Positions 43,371 to 55,035 are shown, numbered from the stretch's first letter. The stretch: DNA of 64,000 bases from Ariolimax columbianus (GCA_036924085.1 JAVGWX010000011.1:20693955-20757954); one strand, 5' to 3'. The notes: a model not told the origin generated them from the letters alone. A program made the numbers and translations.

Positions 43371-44290
43371 AGAGAGGTCCACATTAATATCCACCAGGTT
43401 CCTACAATACACCAAAACTGTGATAGGAAATAAGAGAGGTCTACATTAACATCCACCTGACTGACTTCTACAATACACCAAAACTGTGATAGGAAATAAG
43501 AGAGGTCTACATTAACATCCACCTGACTTCTACAATACACCAAAACTGTGATAGGAAATAAGAGAGGTCCACATTAACATCCATCAAGCTTCTATTATAA
43601 ACCAAAACGGTGATAGGAAATAAGAGAGGTCCACATTAACATCCACCTGACTGACTTCTACAATACACCAAAACTGTGATAAGAAATAAGAAAGGTCTAC
43701 ATTAACATCCATCAAGCTTCTATAATAAACCAAAACTGTGATAGGAAATAAGAGAGGTCCACATTAACATCCACCTGACTGACTTCTACAATACACCAAA
43801 ACTGTGATAGGAAATAAGAGAGGTCTACATTAACATCCACCTGACTGACTTCTACAATACACCAAAACTGTGATAGGAAATAAGAGAGGTCTACATTAAC
43901 ATCCACCTGACTGACTTCTACAATACACCAAAACTGTGATAGGAAATAAGAGAGGTCTACATTAACATCCACCTGACTGACTTCTACCATTCACCAAAAC
44001 TGTGATAGGAAATAAGAGAGGTCTACATTAACATCTACCTGACTTCTACAATACACCAAAACTGTGATAGGAAATAAGAGAGGTCCACATTAACATCTAC
44101 CTGACTTCTACAATAAACCAAAACTGTGATAGGAAATAAGAAAGGTCCACATTAACATCCACCAAGCTTCTATAATACACCAAAATTGTGATAGGAAATA
44201 AGAGAGGTCTACATTAACATCCACCAAGCTTCTATAATAAACCAAAACTGTGATAGGAAATAAGAGAGGTCCACATTAACATCCACTAGA
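43371..44290. repeat. Minisatellite, about 60-66 bp, about 14 units
   Basis: Unit includes CCAAAACTGTGATAGGAAAT, AAGAGAGGTCTACATTAACA and a variable CCACCTGACTGACTTC or CCATCAAGCTTC segment. Two subtypes interleave. The 66-bp subtype keeps a 22-codon frame on the minus strand. Origin not recognised. Confidence 0.93.
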
Positions 44291-44319
44291 CCTCATTCTA
44301 ATAGTGGTTGTCCAGGTGA

Positions 44320-44825
44320 TGTGACTGACCATAGAAGGATAGCTCAAGAGGAATAAGATGAATATTATTCTCTACAATGAAAGAAGACTCTACAAAGAGC
44401 GACAAAGCTGATAGTGAGATTAAAAATGACAGTTATGAGGAAAGACTTACAAAATCTGGCCTACAGTGTCTAGAAATGAGAAGAATTTGAGGTGACAATA
44501 TAGGTTTATAAGATGATCAAAGGAAAAGATGAATTAGAATACAAGTTTTTCAAAAATACAACCACCCACAAGAACAAGAGGGCATAGCTACAAATTAAAC
44601 CAAAGAAGAGTCCAGATTAGATATTACGAAATATTTTTTTAGTCAGAGAGTAGTGAATGCTTGGAATGCATTGCCACAAGATGTAGTGGAGGCAAGGACA
44701 ATCAATGCATTTAAGAATAGATTGGATGCTCATAGATTTTAGAGCAAGGAAATGTAAATGAAACTGGTTGTACACACTCTGCAGAGTCTTCTTCTAAACC
44801 AGTATAAAGACGTTAAGTTATCTGC
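44320..44825 (+). pseudogene. CR1-like LINE 3' end, decayed
   Basis: Colinear with 9680-10130: ACAGTTATGAGGAAAGACTT, CTACAGTGTCTAGAAATGAG, AAATATTTTTTTAGTCAGAG, GCTTGGAATGCATTGCCACA and AACCAGTATAAAGACGTTAA. Indels break the frame. Confidence 0.88.
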
Positions 44826-44834
44826 AAATACACA

Positions 44835-45200
44835 GATAACATTGCACTATTGACATGTCCACACCAACTCATTCAAGAGAAAATGGAAATACTGAATGAT
44901 TTTGCCAACAAGTGGGGCTGTGCATTAATTTCAAGAAGACAGAACATTACATATATTAAATTTCACAGCAATTATAATATGAAATTAAGACCTAGTGAGG
45001 ACAAACACATTTACATATGCAGAAGCACAATTACACCCGATGGTGGAATAGACAAGGACATCAAAAGTTGAGTGAATAAAGCCAGAGCAACGTTTGCTTG
45101 CTTATACAATGTTTGAGGTCTTCACGGTACAGCACAAACACCAAGGTAAAAATATATAAGACCATCATAATTGGGAAACACTGTAACTGGTCGTGAAACA
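44835..45200 (+). pseudogene. LINE reverse transcriptase fragment
   Basis: YTDNIALLTCPHQLIQEKME, ILNDFANKWG, NFKKTE and STITPDGGIDKDI follow the RT catalytic box (here TDN in place of ADD) with the usual I-x-x-x-GG-x-D-x-DI end. Frameshifted. Confidence 0.75.
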
Positions 45201-45334
45201 AGAGAGAACCTACAAACTTAACATCTACCAGACTTTAAGGGATATACTAATGTTTTCATTTGGATCACAAGAGACATTAAGAGTTTTTTTTCAACAAAAT
45301 TGGAATCTAAATGAAATTGCTCTATTCTGCCTGG

Positions 45335-45470
45335 CTGCCCATCTACATACCTACCTACCTACGTACCTAAGTCCAAACCATCCAACCATCCATCCATTCA
45401 CCCACCAAACCAACCACCACCCTTCCATCCATCCACCCAACCATCCATCCATCTATCTATCTACATTCTT
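45335..45470. repeat. CCAT/CTAC-rich simple repeat
   Basis: TACCTACCTACCTACG followed by CCATCCATCCACC-type and CTATCTATCTA runs. Impure tetranucleotide repeat. Confidence 0.9.
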
Positions 45471-45494
45471 TAAATACCAGCATGGTGCATAAAG

Positions 45495-46320
45495 CAGAAT
45501 TTAATGCTCTCAAGGTCAATTGATCTGATGCCTCTTGCTGAAGTTACTGTTTTCTTGACACCCATCAATTGATCTATCTAGTAATTGTTCTGAGTAGTAT
45601 CTCTCTTGGCCTGTCCCTCTTTCTGGTGCCACTTGGTCTCCACATAATGACTTACACTGGAAGCCTGTTGCTGTTCATTCTAAGGATATGGCTGATGTAC
45701 GCCAACCGTTTTGTCCTTATGATATTTTAAACATATTCCTGCTTGGTCTCTAATCTTATTTGCTTGTTTGTTTAAAATTGTTTCCAGCCAGTGTTCTATA
45801 TTTTTCTAAGACATTTATTTTAAAATGTATTCAGCCTTTTTTAAATGGTTTTGATAATTTTCCAGCTTTTCATCTATATTTTAATATTGATATTGTGTTG
45901 GAGTTGCACAGCCTTAGTTTGATGTATTTGCTCAGTGTTTTTGATTATTTGTTTATTGGCTAAATGCAAATGAGGCCAAGACGATTCTGGAGAAAGTTTC
46001 CGCTGCTGTGTTTCTATCCTGATCCATTTTGCCTCCTAGTAGATGAAATGTTCAACTTTGTGTAATTTGTTTCCATTCAGTTTGATATCAGTGACTTTGT
46101 TAATGAGATTCATGATTTTTGTTATCAAAGCATTATCTACAGGTCTATCTGTTCGAATAGTTGGCAGAGTCTATCTTTTCCTGTGTACCTTCAACATTTG
46201 TACTCAAGAAGGCAAGTCAGCTGCAAAGGCAAGATCTCTAAGGTATTGGCATCCATCCATTTTGTGCCTAAACGTTTGTTGTGAGCATAGTTACACATTA
46301 CCCAACCTATGACTTTTCTA
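45495..46320 (-). pseudogene. LINE relic (RT C-terminal part)
   Basis: The minus strand reads KQITQS, a stop, TFHLLGGKMDQDRNTAAET (the FxYLGGxIxxDG block) and, further left, SIDGCQENSNFSKRHQI. Low conservation and many stops. Confidence 0.5.
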
Positions 46321-46335
46321 AATAAAAGTGGTCAC

Positions 46336-46622
46336 ATAATGCTGTTGTTGTTGAATGCCCACAATGAGTAGGGTTACTCTTATGTGCACCCTAAAAAGGA
46401 CGTTAAGTGGTGGGTTGTTGTAGCTGTTCTCAAATCCCGAGTGTGCTGATGAATGTGGACCGGGGGATCCTCCAGGCAGTTGTGCTATGCTTGGCTTCAT
46501 CTGCGTGTTGCTCATTACTATGGGGATCATGTCGATCCCTCACCTTGTTAGCCAGGCTGCCGTGAAAACAGCCCATTTCCAGGAAGGGCTACAAGGAAGC
46601 CAAGGCGATGGTCTTGGCCTTT
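46336..46622 (-). repeat. SINE B copy
   Basis: Reverse orientation: GTTGTTGTTGAATGCCCACA (tail), ATGTGCACCCTAAAAAGGAC, GTGCTATGCTTGGCTTCATC, GATCATGTCGATCCCTCACC and AAACAGCCCATTTCCAGGAA. The head hairpin is not present. Confidence 0.88.
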
Positions 46623-46639
46623 TATGACATTAATGCATT

Positions 46640-46960
46640 TGGATGAAAAGTCATTGTTGTTTCCAAAATGATGGGCGGTGAAGACTATCAAAGGTCTTTT
46701 TGGAAATCAATAAAGCTGATGACAAGTAGATATTGTTTTTCCACAGATTCCTTCAAAATGATCCTAAGGGTGAGGACTTGGTCTATGCGTGATCATTTTA
46801 GTTTAACAACCAGCCTATTCCTCTCTGAGAAATTCATTCACAATTACTCTGTTAATCATACTACATAGCACTCTTCCTGGCACTGATAAGAGGGTTATGT
46901 CATTCCAATTATTGCAATTTGATAGGTCACCCTTCTTTGGTATTTTGACAATAAGGCAAT
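46640..46960 (-). pseudogene. LINE reverse transcriptase relic
   Basis: The minus strand reads CLIVKIPKKGDLSNCNNW, then ITLLSVPGRVLC, a classic RT domain 1-2 of L1/RTE-like LINEs (IKLPKKGDLxxCNNWRGITLLSVPGKV). It is directly upstream in sequence of the 81-bp array, whose unit ends in PQQWKD, the residues expected before CLIVKIPK. Confidence 0.8.
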
Positions 46961-47770
46961 CTTTCCATTGTTGGGGGGAATTCTACCCATTTCATAATTC
47001 ACTGACAATTGATAGTTGTTGTGTGAGAGTTACATCCCAATCTTTCCATTGTTGGGGGGAATTCTACCCATTTCATAATTCACTGACAATTGATAGTTGT
47101 TGTGTGAGAGTTACATCCCAATCTTTCCATTGTTGGGGGGAATTCTACCCATTTCATAATTCACTGACAATTGATAGTTGTTGTGTGAGAGTTACATCCC
47201 AATCTTTCCATTGTTGGGGGGAATTCTACCCATTTCATAATTCCCTGACAATTGATAGTTGTTGTGTGAGAGTTACATCCCAATCTTTCCATTGTTGGGG
47301 GGAATTCTACCCATTTCATAATTCCCTGACAATTGATAGTTGTTGTGTGAGAGTTACATCCCAATCTTTCCATTGTTGGGGGGAATTCTACCCATTTCAT
47401 AATTCCCTGACAATTGATAGTTGTTGTGTGAGAGTTACATCCCAATCTTTCCATTGTTGGGGGAAATTCTACCCATTTCATAATTCCCTGACAATTGATA
47501 GTTGTTGTGTGAGAGTTACATCCCAATCTTTCCATTGTTGGGGGGAATTCTACCCATTTCATAATTCACTGACAATTGATAGTTGTTGTGTGAGAGTTAC
47601 ATCCCAATCTTTCCATTGTTGGGGGGAATTCTACCCATTTCATAATTCACTGACAATTGATAGTTGTTGTGTGAGAGTTACATCCCAATCTTTCCATTGT
47701 TGGGGGGAATTCTACCCATTTCATAATTCACTGACAATTGATAGTTGTTGTGTGAGAGTTACATCATCTG
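46961..47770. repeat. Minisatellite, exactly 81 bp x 10, derived from a LINE RT segment
   Basis: CTTTCCATTGTTGGGGGG recurs at 46961 and every 81 bp to 47690. Units differ at one or two positions (ATTCACTG or ATTCCCTG; GGGGGG or GGGGGA), which indicates recent expansion. Because 81 is divisible by 3, frames stay open on both strands, but these are not proteins. Confidence 0.97.
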
Positions 47771-48889
47771 TTGTTTTTAACATGTCACTAGCAATTCTGT
47801 TGTAGTCGCCACATTGTGGTTATTTAACTTTATGATGGTATTTTATCTACTCCGGAAGAACTCACGACCCTCATACAGAGAGAGTGGCTATTCTCATGAC
47901 AAACACAATCAGTTGAATCACTTATCAGTCAGGAACCAATTAATGTGGTGCAACTAATTAATTAATTAATGTGGTGTAACTTCTGTACTGCTTCATTCAT
48001 TTGACTTAGCTGAAGAGACTTAGCACTTTGAAAATATAATATCCAGGATAGAAGTGGAAAAGTCTATTGTTGGTGAAAGTGACTTAAAACAAAGAATGAA
48101 GGAACTGGCCATCCAATTGGACTTGATACTTTCATATCATGATTGTTCTGGTCCTCTCTGTACAGCAAATATGTCATTGTGTACATTTCCTTGTTTTAAG
48201 ATTGAATCACCATGTGTCCATTTCCACTCCAGCTGGCCTCCTAGCAAGAGGATCTTATCAAAGCATGTATGTGGTCTTTTAAAGAGGTTTCTGCGCAATT
48301 CTGTTTATCGTCTTTTACAACATGTATGGTAGGTGCATGCGTGCATCATCCAGTAAAAATGGCCCTTGATCTCTGAGTAGTGTGATCAGACACCCGTGTG
48401 CAGTGGCACTAATTTATGCATCCACCACCACCAGTCCCAAAAAGATGATCATATATTCCAGAGGCAACCAACCTAACAGTTGGAACAGATACTGAGATTT
48501 ACCTGCAAGACATCAACAGATTTTCGCCTGCCAAAAATATGAAACAAAGGAGGTCACACCTCCCCACGATGACTAACGACACATATGGACTGAAGATAGA
48601 TAGATAGATAGATAGATAAAAGCAATTAAAGAAAGAATAATAGCCATGCGATATCAAACAAGATTTCTCAAGCTCACCAATGAGCAGTGTTATGTGCCGA
48701 CCAACAACGATAATGATATCCCCAAAGGTCATTATTATGAAGTACTTCTGGATGCCATCAACAGGTCTTAAAACATGATATTGTGGGAGAAAAAAAGGGG
48801 GGGGGGAATCCAAAGTAGGGAGAAATAGTGATATGATAAAAAAAAACATCTTGGCATCCATTGTATTGGTCAGAATGGCTGGTGAATGG
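47771..48889. other. No recognisable feature
   Basis: Contains ATTAATTAATTAAT (47956), GATAGATAGATAGATAGATA (48596) and a G/A run near 48797. No gene recognised. Confidence 0.5.
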
Positions 48890-49450
48890 ATATTAGAGAT
48901 TCTTGTGATTTCAAATCTTATTATAGCAAAGACCATCTTCCGACATAAAGACTATTAGAGCTTTGTGCGATATCAAATCTTGTTACAGCAAAGACCATCT
49001 TCCCATATAAAGACTAATAGAGCTTAGCGATATCAAACCTTGTTATAGCAAAGACCATCTTCCCACATAAAGACTAATAGACCTACATGCGATATCAAAT
49101 CTTGTTACAGCAAAGACCATCTTCCCACATAAAGACTAATAGAGCTATGTGCGATATCAAACCGTGTTATAGCAAAAACCATATTCCCACATACAGACTA
49201 AAAGAGCTATGTGCGATATCAAACCTTGTTAATACAAAAACCATGTTCCCACATAAAGACTAATAGAGCTACATGCGATAACAAACCTTGTTATAGCAAA
49301 AACCATCTTCCCACATAAAGACTAATAGAGCTATGTGCAATATCAAGTCTTGTTATAGCAGAGACCATCTTCCCACATAAAGACTAATAGAGCTACATGC
49401 GATATCAAACCTTGTTATAGTAAAAACCATCTTCATGCATAAAGACATAC
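48890..49450. repeat. Minisatellite, about 61 bp x about 9
   Basis: Unit: GCGATATCAAACCTTGTTAT, AGCAAAGACCATCTTCCCAC, ATAAAGACTAATAGAGCTA. Units vary by several bases and small indels, so older than the 81-bp and 50-bp arrays. Origin unknown. Confidence 0.92.
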
Positions 49451-49534
49451 ACAAAACAACATAAAATTTACCAGATGGCAAAACAAAAAAAATTGATTGA
49501 TCAATTCTGTTTAAATACCAAATGTCGTTCTTAA

Positions 49535-49780
49535 GTCTTCGAAGTCAGAACATATCGAGGTACAGACATCGACAGTAACCCTTGTATAGACCAGCTAATG
49601 ATATCATTGAATAAGTTCCAGAATGACAATAAGAAGATTGATGTACAAAGATTGCTGTCAAGTGACACACAAGCAGCATATATTGTCGAAAAACACAATC
49701 GTTTTGCAGCTCTTGCAAATATAATTGACGACAGACTATTCGCACAATCGACAGAAAATGGAAACTTGTTCAAACTATAG
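49535..49780 (+). pseudogene. LINE endonuclease-RT linker fragment
   Basis: TYRGTDIDSNPCIDQLMISL, then KFQNDNKKIDVQRLLSS, HNRFAALANIIDD. It resembles RGADIDSDHxLVxAKLxLKL, then FDVxKLxDP and NRFxALAD of craniofacial-type LINE polyproteins. Open for 60 codons but with no domain ends. Confidence 0.6.
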
Positions 49781-49796
49781 TAACAGATGCAGCTAC

Positions 49797-50118
49797 AATG
49801 ACAGCAGAGTGGTCTGTCGGGGTCTTTGTGTATGACAAAGACAAGAATAGCCCCACTTCCTCACAGAGAGCATGTCTTAAGAGACAACTGTGTGACATAG
49901 GATAACACCGGCCCTGGTTAGGTGCTTTGTTTAGAGCAGCAAAGATGGCGCCTAACAAACTGCGGATCTACTTTTCTCAAGTGTTTGAATCTATTAAGAT
50001 GGACTCGAACATCGGTTAACTACCCTCCGCGGCACTTGTCCCAACACAGTGGAGTAATGAGCTGCTCAAATCTAGCCCGTTAAGCAGGAAATCTTCCTCT
50101 CGGCTACATCCAGCTTAC
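49797..50118 (-). repeat. Repeat family F
   Basis: Reverse complement of the 19172-19490 repeat, matching end to end (GGTGTTATCC..., GCAGCAAAGATGGCGCC, AGCCCGTTAAGCAGGAAATC, CATCCAGCTTAC). Confidence 0.78.
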
Positions 50119-50369
50119 ACAAAAGCTTAGACATACACAAGGGCATTCGCCTCCGCAGAAGTACAGGTCAACTAAAACTAAGACAATGACCGCAGAGTAT
50201 ACCAAAACAGAATAAAGAAATGGCTCAGTAGTTACATGTGAGACACAATTATCACCAACTGCAGTTTCAATTGTCAGCAGATTTTGTAAAAACACAATAG
50301 GTCAGAAAGTTGCTAGATCTAACAACAAATTGGCTGAGTTGCCAACCATATGGTTGGATCAATGAAAAA

Positions 50370-50540
50370 CATTAAACTCACGCATTTGATAAACTACAGA
50401 TAGGAGCTATTGATGAGTGCAGCTGTGGTTACTAAATGGAATTGTCACGGAACATCTGCTGCAGGGAAGCCCCACATAAGAAACAAGCAAAGTTCATATG
50501 GCCATCACCAGTTCCATTCCTGGTCAAGCTCTATACAGGT
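50370..50540 (+). pseudogene. I-type LINE C-terminal relic, cut by a mariner
   Basis: KLQIGAIDECSCGY, a stop, then ICCREAPHKKQAKFIWPSPV, PFLVKLYTG. Colinear with [13 protein letters not shown], then [15 protein letters not shown] at the end of the 38799-40107 copy. It stops exactly at the TA target of palindromic mariner copy 3. Confidence 0.8.
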
Positions 50541-50541
50541 A

Positions 50542-51121
50542 CGAGGCGTGTTCAAATGAAAACGGACCGAACTGCAACAAATGAACATTGGTACGATGTG
50601 CATGATGATGTCACTTCTGGTGTAAACAGTACATACCGGCCGTCAAGTTTGCAAAATTTCATTATCCTCCGACTCATAGTTTCCTCAGTAGACCGTTGAA
50701 AACATGGCAGGTGAGATACGGAATCCGTCCAGAATTATACGAAAGATCTTCCTGAGACCATGTCAGGTGCATATTGTTGCGTTAACTCATGTCGTTCTTT
50801 AAACATCGTTGTCCAGTTCTTCACTGCTGTCTTCGACACACTTTTGTCACCATACACTGCCTGCATTCTGTGATGAATGTCAACTGGTCGACATCCTTCA
50901 GCTGTTAGAAACTGAATAACCGCTCGCTGATCAACTCTAGACGGATTCCGTATCACACCCGCCATGTTTTCAACAGTCTGCTGAGGAAACTATGAGTCGG
51001 AGGATAATTAAATTGTGCAAACTTGACGATTGGTATGTGCTGTTCTAGAAGTGACTTCATCATGTACATCAAACGTATGTTCACGTTGCAGTTTGGTCTG
51101 GTTTCATTTGAATACGCCTCG
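50542..51121. mobile_element. Palindromic mariner derivative, copy 3
   Basis: TA on both sides (50540-50541, 51122-51123). Ends CGAGGCGTGTTCAAATGA and the complement of CGAGGCGTATTCAAATGA. The left arm is the mariner 5'UTR and first codons on the plus strand, with an internal deletion joining to RKIFLRPCQVHIVA. Near 50780 it flips; the right arm, read on the minus strand, gives [34 protein letters not shown] and NWTTMFKERHELT. No catalytic domain. Confidence 0.88.
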
Positions 51122-51189
51122 TAATAGTAACTTCTGATTGACATTTGCTTGAGATGGATTCAATTGGCTTCTAAAACTTAGCCTAGTGT

Positions 51190-51525
51190 CTAAACAAGAG
51201 AAGAATTCCAGGTGATTTAATACAGAGTTATAACATAATCAACGGAAAGGATCAATTGGACTATAAGAAGTTTTTTTTTCAAAATACAGCCACCTACAAG
51301 AACAAGAGGGCACATCTACAAATTAACTAAAGAAAGGTCCAGATTAGATACCAGAAAATTATATACATACAATAGTGCAGGAAATAGTGGAGGCAGGGTC
51401 AATTAATTCCATTCAAGAATAGATTAGATGTGCATATGTAATTTTAGATCAAATGAATGTAAAAGAAACTGGTTGTATACACTCTTCAGAGGCTTCTAAG
51501 CCAGTATAAAGACGTTAAGTTAAAA
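51190..51525 (+). pseudogene. CR1-like LINE 3' end, decayed
   Basis: Matches 9780-10130: GAATTCCAGGTGATTTAATA, CAAAATACAGCCACCTACAA, AACTAAAGAAAGGTCCAGAT and GCCAGTATAAAGACGTTAAG. Internal deletion of the [13 protein letters not shown] segment. Confidence 0.85.
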
Positions 51526-52544
51526 GAGCTTGAAAAAACAGAAGAGGAGAAGGAGGAGGAAGTGAGTTGAGGAGAATAAAGATATGAAGAAGATGCTGCA
51601 GAAAAAGGGAGAAGAGGATGATGATGAGAGAGGAAGGAAAAATATTTAAAAGGAAGGGTATGGAAGAGGTCAAAGAAGCTTTAGGAAGAACAAAAGAAGA
51701 TTCAGAAGAAGAATATTCCACCACATTGACCATGCGGTGCCTATCATCAATGAAAGGTGAAAGCAGCAGACAGATGCTTATGAGATTTCGGGGCAAGTAC
51801 AGCCAAAGTTGGAAGAGAAGATAAGATAAGAAAACTCACAGAGAAAAAAAAAACACAATAACTGAAGAATAAGGAGAAAAAATAGGTAGGTGTGTATGTG
51901 TATTTATTGAGGAAACCCAACAATATAACCAGTCATGCGCTGAATTGGAACCAGCAAATGAAGAGAAGAGAGTGGAAGACAAAAGAACACCCGGTGCAGA
52001 ACAACAGTAAGGAAAGATTGCTTGGCTCTTATGGGCGGAGCTCAATAACAAAATATGAATCAGTAGGTGTTTCCTCTCTGTGTTCCAACAACACCGAAAA
52101 GGAAAATAGCTAAAAGTAACGCGTGGAGGGGAGGGGGGGGGGGGGGGGGGGTCGTTTCTAAAAAAAAAGGGAAAAAAAAGATACAATCCAAAGTCGCTGC
52201 CTGTGGTGCAAATGGCGCACTAATGAACGGGTATTCCAACCAGATTCTCCTCCCTCTATACAGGATAGCAATGGTCAGACTACAAGGACATTTTTGTACT
52301 GATAGTACTTACTAATTTTCAATTGTTAATACAGGTTCTCCATTATACTTGGCATGTGGGTGTCCCTGTCGTGTGTGTATCCCTTACTCAGTAAGTTACT
52401 GAGAGAAACAAATACAGGCCTACTGTACCCGACTATGCATGTCGTGAAATGTGATTAAGTTGAGTTGTGCAATTGGTGAAATGGAATGTGCTATAATAGA
52501 GAGTGGGCGTTCGAAATCTGCAAATGGTAAGCTGCATTTCGTCT
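51526..52544. other. Purine-rich stretch, no gene recognised
   Basis: GGAGGAGGAAG/GAAGAAGA-rich from 51540 to 51830. A 19-base G run at 52133-52151 is a likely assembly weak point. Nothing else seen. Confidence 0.6.
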
Positions 52545-52650
52545 CACAGGAGGTGAGCCTAGCCCTGTTGGAGACTGATGATATAACTTGGAGGTCCCGT
52601 GTTCACTCTCGCCGCTCAAAATCGAAAAGAACAAAACAGGCTGTTAACCG
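52545..52650 (+). mobile_element. Possible tRNA-derived SINE head
   Basis: GTGAGCCTAGCCCTGTTGGA followed by GGAGGTCCCGTGTTCACTCT and CGCC resembles a tRNA with box A-like AGCCTAGCCCTGTTGG and box B-like GTCCCGTGTTCACTC. Box B lacks the invariant TTCGA, so this is tentative. Confidence 0.3.
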
Positions 52651-53044
52651 TTGTCTGGACATCAATTTTCTCCAGCCTTAGTAAGCAAATCGAAAATAGA
52701 ACCTACAACGGATGGCCTTCGGCTACCTGCCACTTGTCTATTCCAAGTATTCCAGGCGGATGGTACTGGCAACCTCATTATGTAAAACAAAACACCACAG
52801 AAACCACCTACACGAGAGCAGATACATGGAATGACTCAGGCTTCTGGCAAAAGAAAGCAAAATGTAGTGCTGAGTCTATGCTCTTACTGTGGTGAAAAAG
52901 ACGTACGACACAATTTAATTGCGGTAGCTGTGTCGATTATATGATTAGCTAGCCGCAGAGTCCCTTACGTTGATCGTACGCCACTGTCGGTATTACGTCA
53001 TAGTATGTGAAATGTTTGTAACAAACATGAAAATCAATGAACAA
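52651..53044. other. No recognisable feature
   Basis: Nothing recognised. Confidence 0.4.
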
Positions 53045-53440
53045 ACACACAAACCTCAACGTAATATCAGTGTTGAAATACGGATGTGAAAGCTGGAAAA
53101 CGACAAAGAAACAACAAAATAAACTGCTTGTTTTTTATTTAAAAATGTCTTAGAAAACCATTGAACATTGGCTGGAAAGAATTCAAGACCAACAAACTAA
53201 TAAGAGAAAATAGCAAACAACAATATGTTTCTACCATCAAAAGGAAAAAAGTGTTGGACATACATCGGGCATGTGTTTAGAATGAACAACAACAGACTTC
53301 CATTGCAGTTTTTTTTTTGTTGGCGTAAAGATAAGAATACCAGAATTAGACTCTTCGCGCAATGATCACCAGAGAGGGATTTAACTAAGTCTAAACACCA
53401 TACAAGAACTTAGGACAGTAGAGTCACATCGTTCAAACAG
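53045..53440 (+). pseudogene. LINE C-terminal relic
   Basis: VLKYGCESWKTTKKQQNKLL, CLRKPLNIGWKEF, TNKLIRENSKQQYVSTIKRK and WTYIGHVFRMNNNRLPLQ follow the LLYGCETW, CLRRILNIRW, W-x-GH order. Frameshifted in several places. Confidence 0.7.
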
Positions 53441-53636
53441 AAAATCAGTTATTTCTGGCTTATGTCGTGTTTGGCATTTAAAAAACATAGCCAGATATGT
53501 GAAATGTGCATCTCTAGTGTGCTAAGGTTTGTTGGTGAAATCTGGTCGATTCTATTACACGTGATGGGGTACATTATCATCTTCTCAGCTACGCCGCAGT
53601 TACAGTGATTATCATGATTATTATTTGGCGATACCA

Positions 53637-54160
53637 GGACATCCACTTTGTGTTCCCATCTCCACTTTGTGTTCCTATATCTACTTTATGTTCCCACATC
53701 CACTTTGTGTTGCCACCTCCACTTTGTATTCCTATATCCACTTTATGTTCCCATCTCCTCTTTGTGTTCCCCATCTCCACTTTGTGTTACCCATCTCTAC
53801 TTTGTGTTCTTAGCTCCACTTTGTGTTCCCATCTCCTCTTTGTGTTCCCATCTCCACTTTGTGTTCCCATCTCCACTTTGTGTTCCCATCTCCTCTTTGT
53901 GTTCCCACCTCCACTTTGTGTTCCCATCTCCACTTTGTAGTCCCATCTCCACTTTGTGTTCCCATCTCCACTTTGTGTTCCCATCTCCACTTTGTGTTCC
54001 CATCTCCACTTTGTGTTCCCATCTCCACTTTGTGTTCCCATCTCCACTCTGTAGTCCCATCTCCACTTTGTGTTCCCATCTCCACTCCGTAGTCCCATCT
54101 CCACTTCATGTTCCCATCTCCACTTCGTGTTTCCATCCCCTCTCAGTTTCGCTGTTTCTT
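53637..54160. repeat. Minisatellite, about 19 bp, about 27 units
   Basis: Unit CATCTCCACTTTGTGTTCC with variants (CATCTCCTCTTTGTGTTCC, CACTTTGTAGTCC). A 19-bp unit rotates through all three frames and has no stop in most phases, which creates long overlapping ORFs on both strands. None is likely to be a gene. Confidence 0.95.
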
Positions 54161-54224
54161 CTCCCACTCCTAGTCGTTCCTTTCCCCCCATCCATTTCTT
54201 GTTATCTCACGTGTGTCTGGTCTG

Positions 54225-54233
<9 letters not shown>

Positions 54234-54311
<78 letters not shown>
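54234..54311. repeat. (AT)39 microsatellite
   Basis: 78 bp of pure AT dinucleotide, cruciform-prone. Confidence 0.98.
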
Positions 54312-54314
<3 letters not shown>

Positions 54315-54849
54315 ATAACGGAAAAACACGTATCATTGATGTAGCGGATCGAGAAATCTGTCGTTCCACGAAAATGCATAAACAGTGAGTTCAGTTCAGT
54401 TTAGTGCCACTACGCCACCACGCTGTCCTAATGGCCTTGCGCGACTGTTGTGAAGTCGTTTCATCTATAACACAGACGAATCGACAGCACGCTACAGCTC
54501 TACACGTAAATATCCCAATCCGATAGGTATGATTTTGTAGTCAAATACAACAAGAAAGCCTTATGTGAGAACAAGACAGATGGAACCTTGACACGAGACT
54601 AGGCTTTCGGTGACTATCTTGTTTTGTGCGAAGGAAACTATAGCCTAATTATGGTCTATCGTTGTGGTTTCAAAATATAAGGTCCCGCGACAAGGACCGA
54701 AGCTCCCCCCTCCCCTGGGCCGAAGTAGCCCGCGACAATGGCGAAGTGGGGCCACCGCCAGAAATGAAGGGGGTCTGGAAAAGCATGAAAATAAATTAAG
54801 GGGGAGGGACCACGAAAAGGAATGAAGAGAGGACATGGCAAATAATAAA

Positions 54850-55035
54850 GGAGGTATCGACTGACACCGAAATAGCTCGTGCCATGGATAAAAATAGCCC
54901 CCGACAGGGATCAAAGTAGCCCGCGACAGCGATCAAAGTAGCCCACGACAAGGATCGAAGTAGCCCACGATGGGGATCGAAGTAGCCCACGACAATGATC
55001 GAAGTAGCCCACGACGGGGTTCAAAGTAGAGCAAG
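54850..55035. repeat. Minisatellite, 22 bp x about 8
   Basis: Unit of the type AAGTAGCCCACGACAAGGAT plus CG. Earlier degenerate copies occur at 54715-54740 (AAGTAGCCCGCGACAATGGC). Confidence 0.9.

Noticed and set aside
43283..43990. Regularly spaced repeats as a CRISPR-like array
   Set aside because: Units are directly adjacent without unique spacers, and the setting is eukaryotic.
46897..47805. 302-codon ORF made of a 27-residue repeat (and a 133-codon ORF on the other strand)
   Set aside because: Both come from the 81-bp tandem array, whose length is divisible by three. The unit derives from a LINE RT read in another frame.
48505..48530. A 25-bp microexon-like segment (TTGGCAG before, GTAAAT after, minus strand) as an upstream CREB3L exon
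   Set aside because: Splice signals are good, but the segment has no family residues and could be chance. Phase into exon A cannot be shown.
49531..49773. Minus-strand 80-codon ORF
   Set aside because: The plus strand of the same interval reads as a LINE linker fragment, so this is its shadow.
53637..54160. A telomere-like or centromere satellite
   Set aside because: The 19-bp unit does not resemble TTAGGG-type repeats and the array is only about 0.5 kb.
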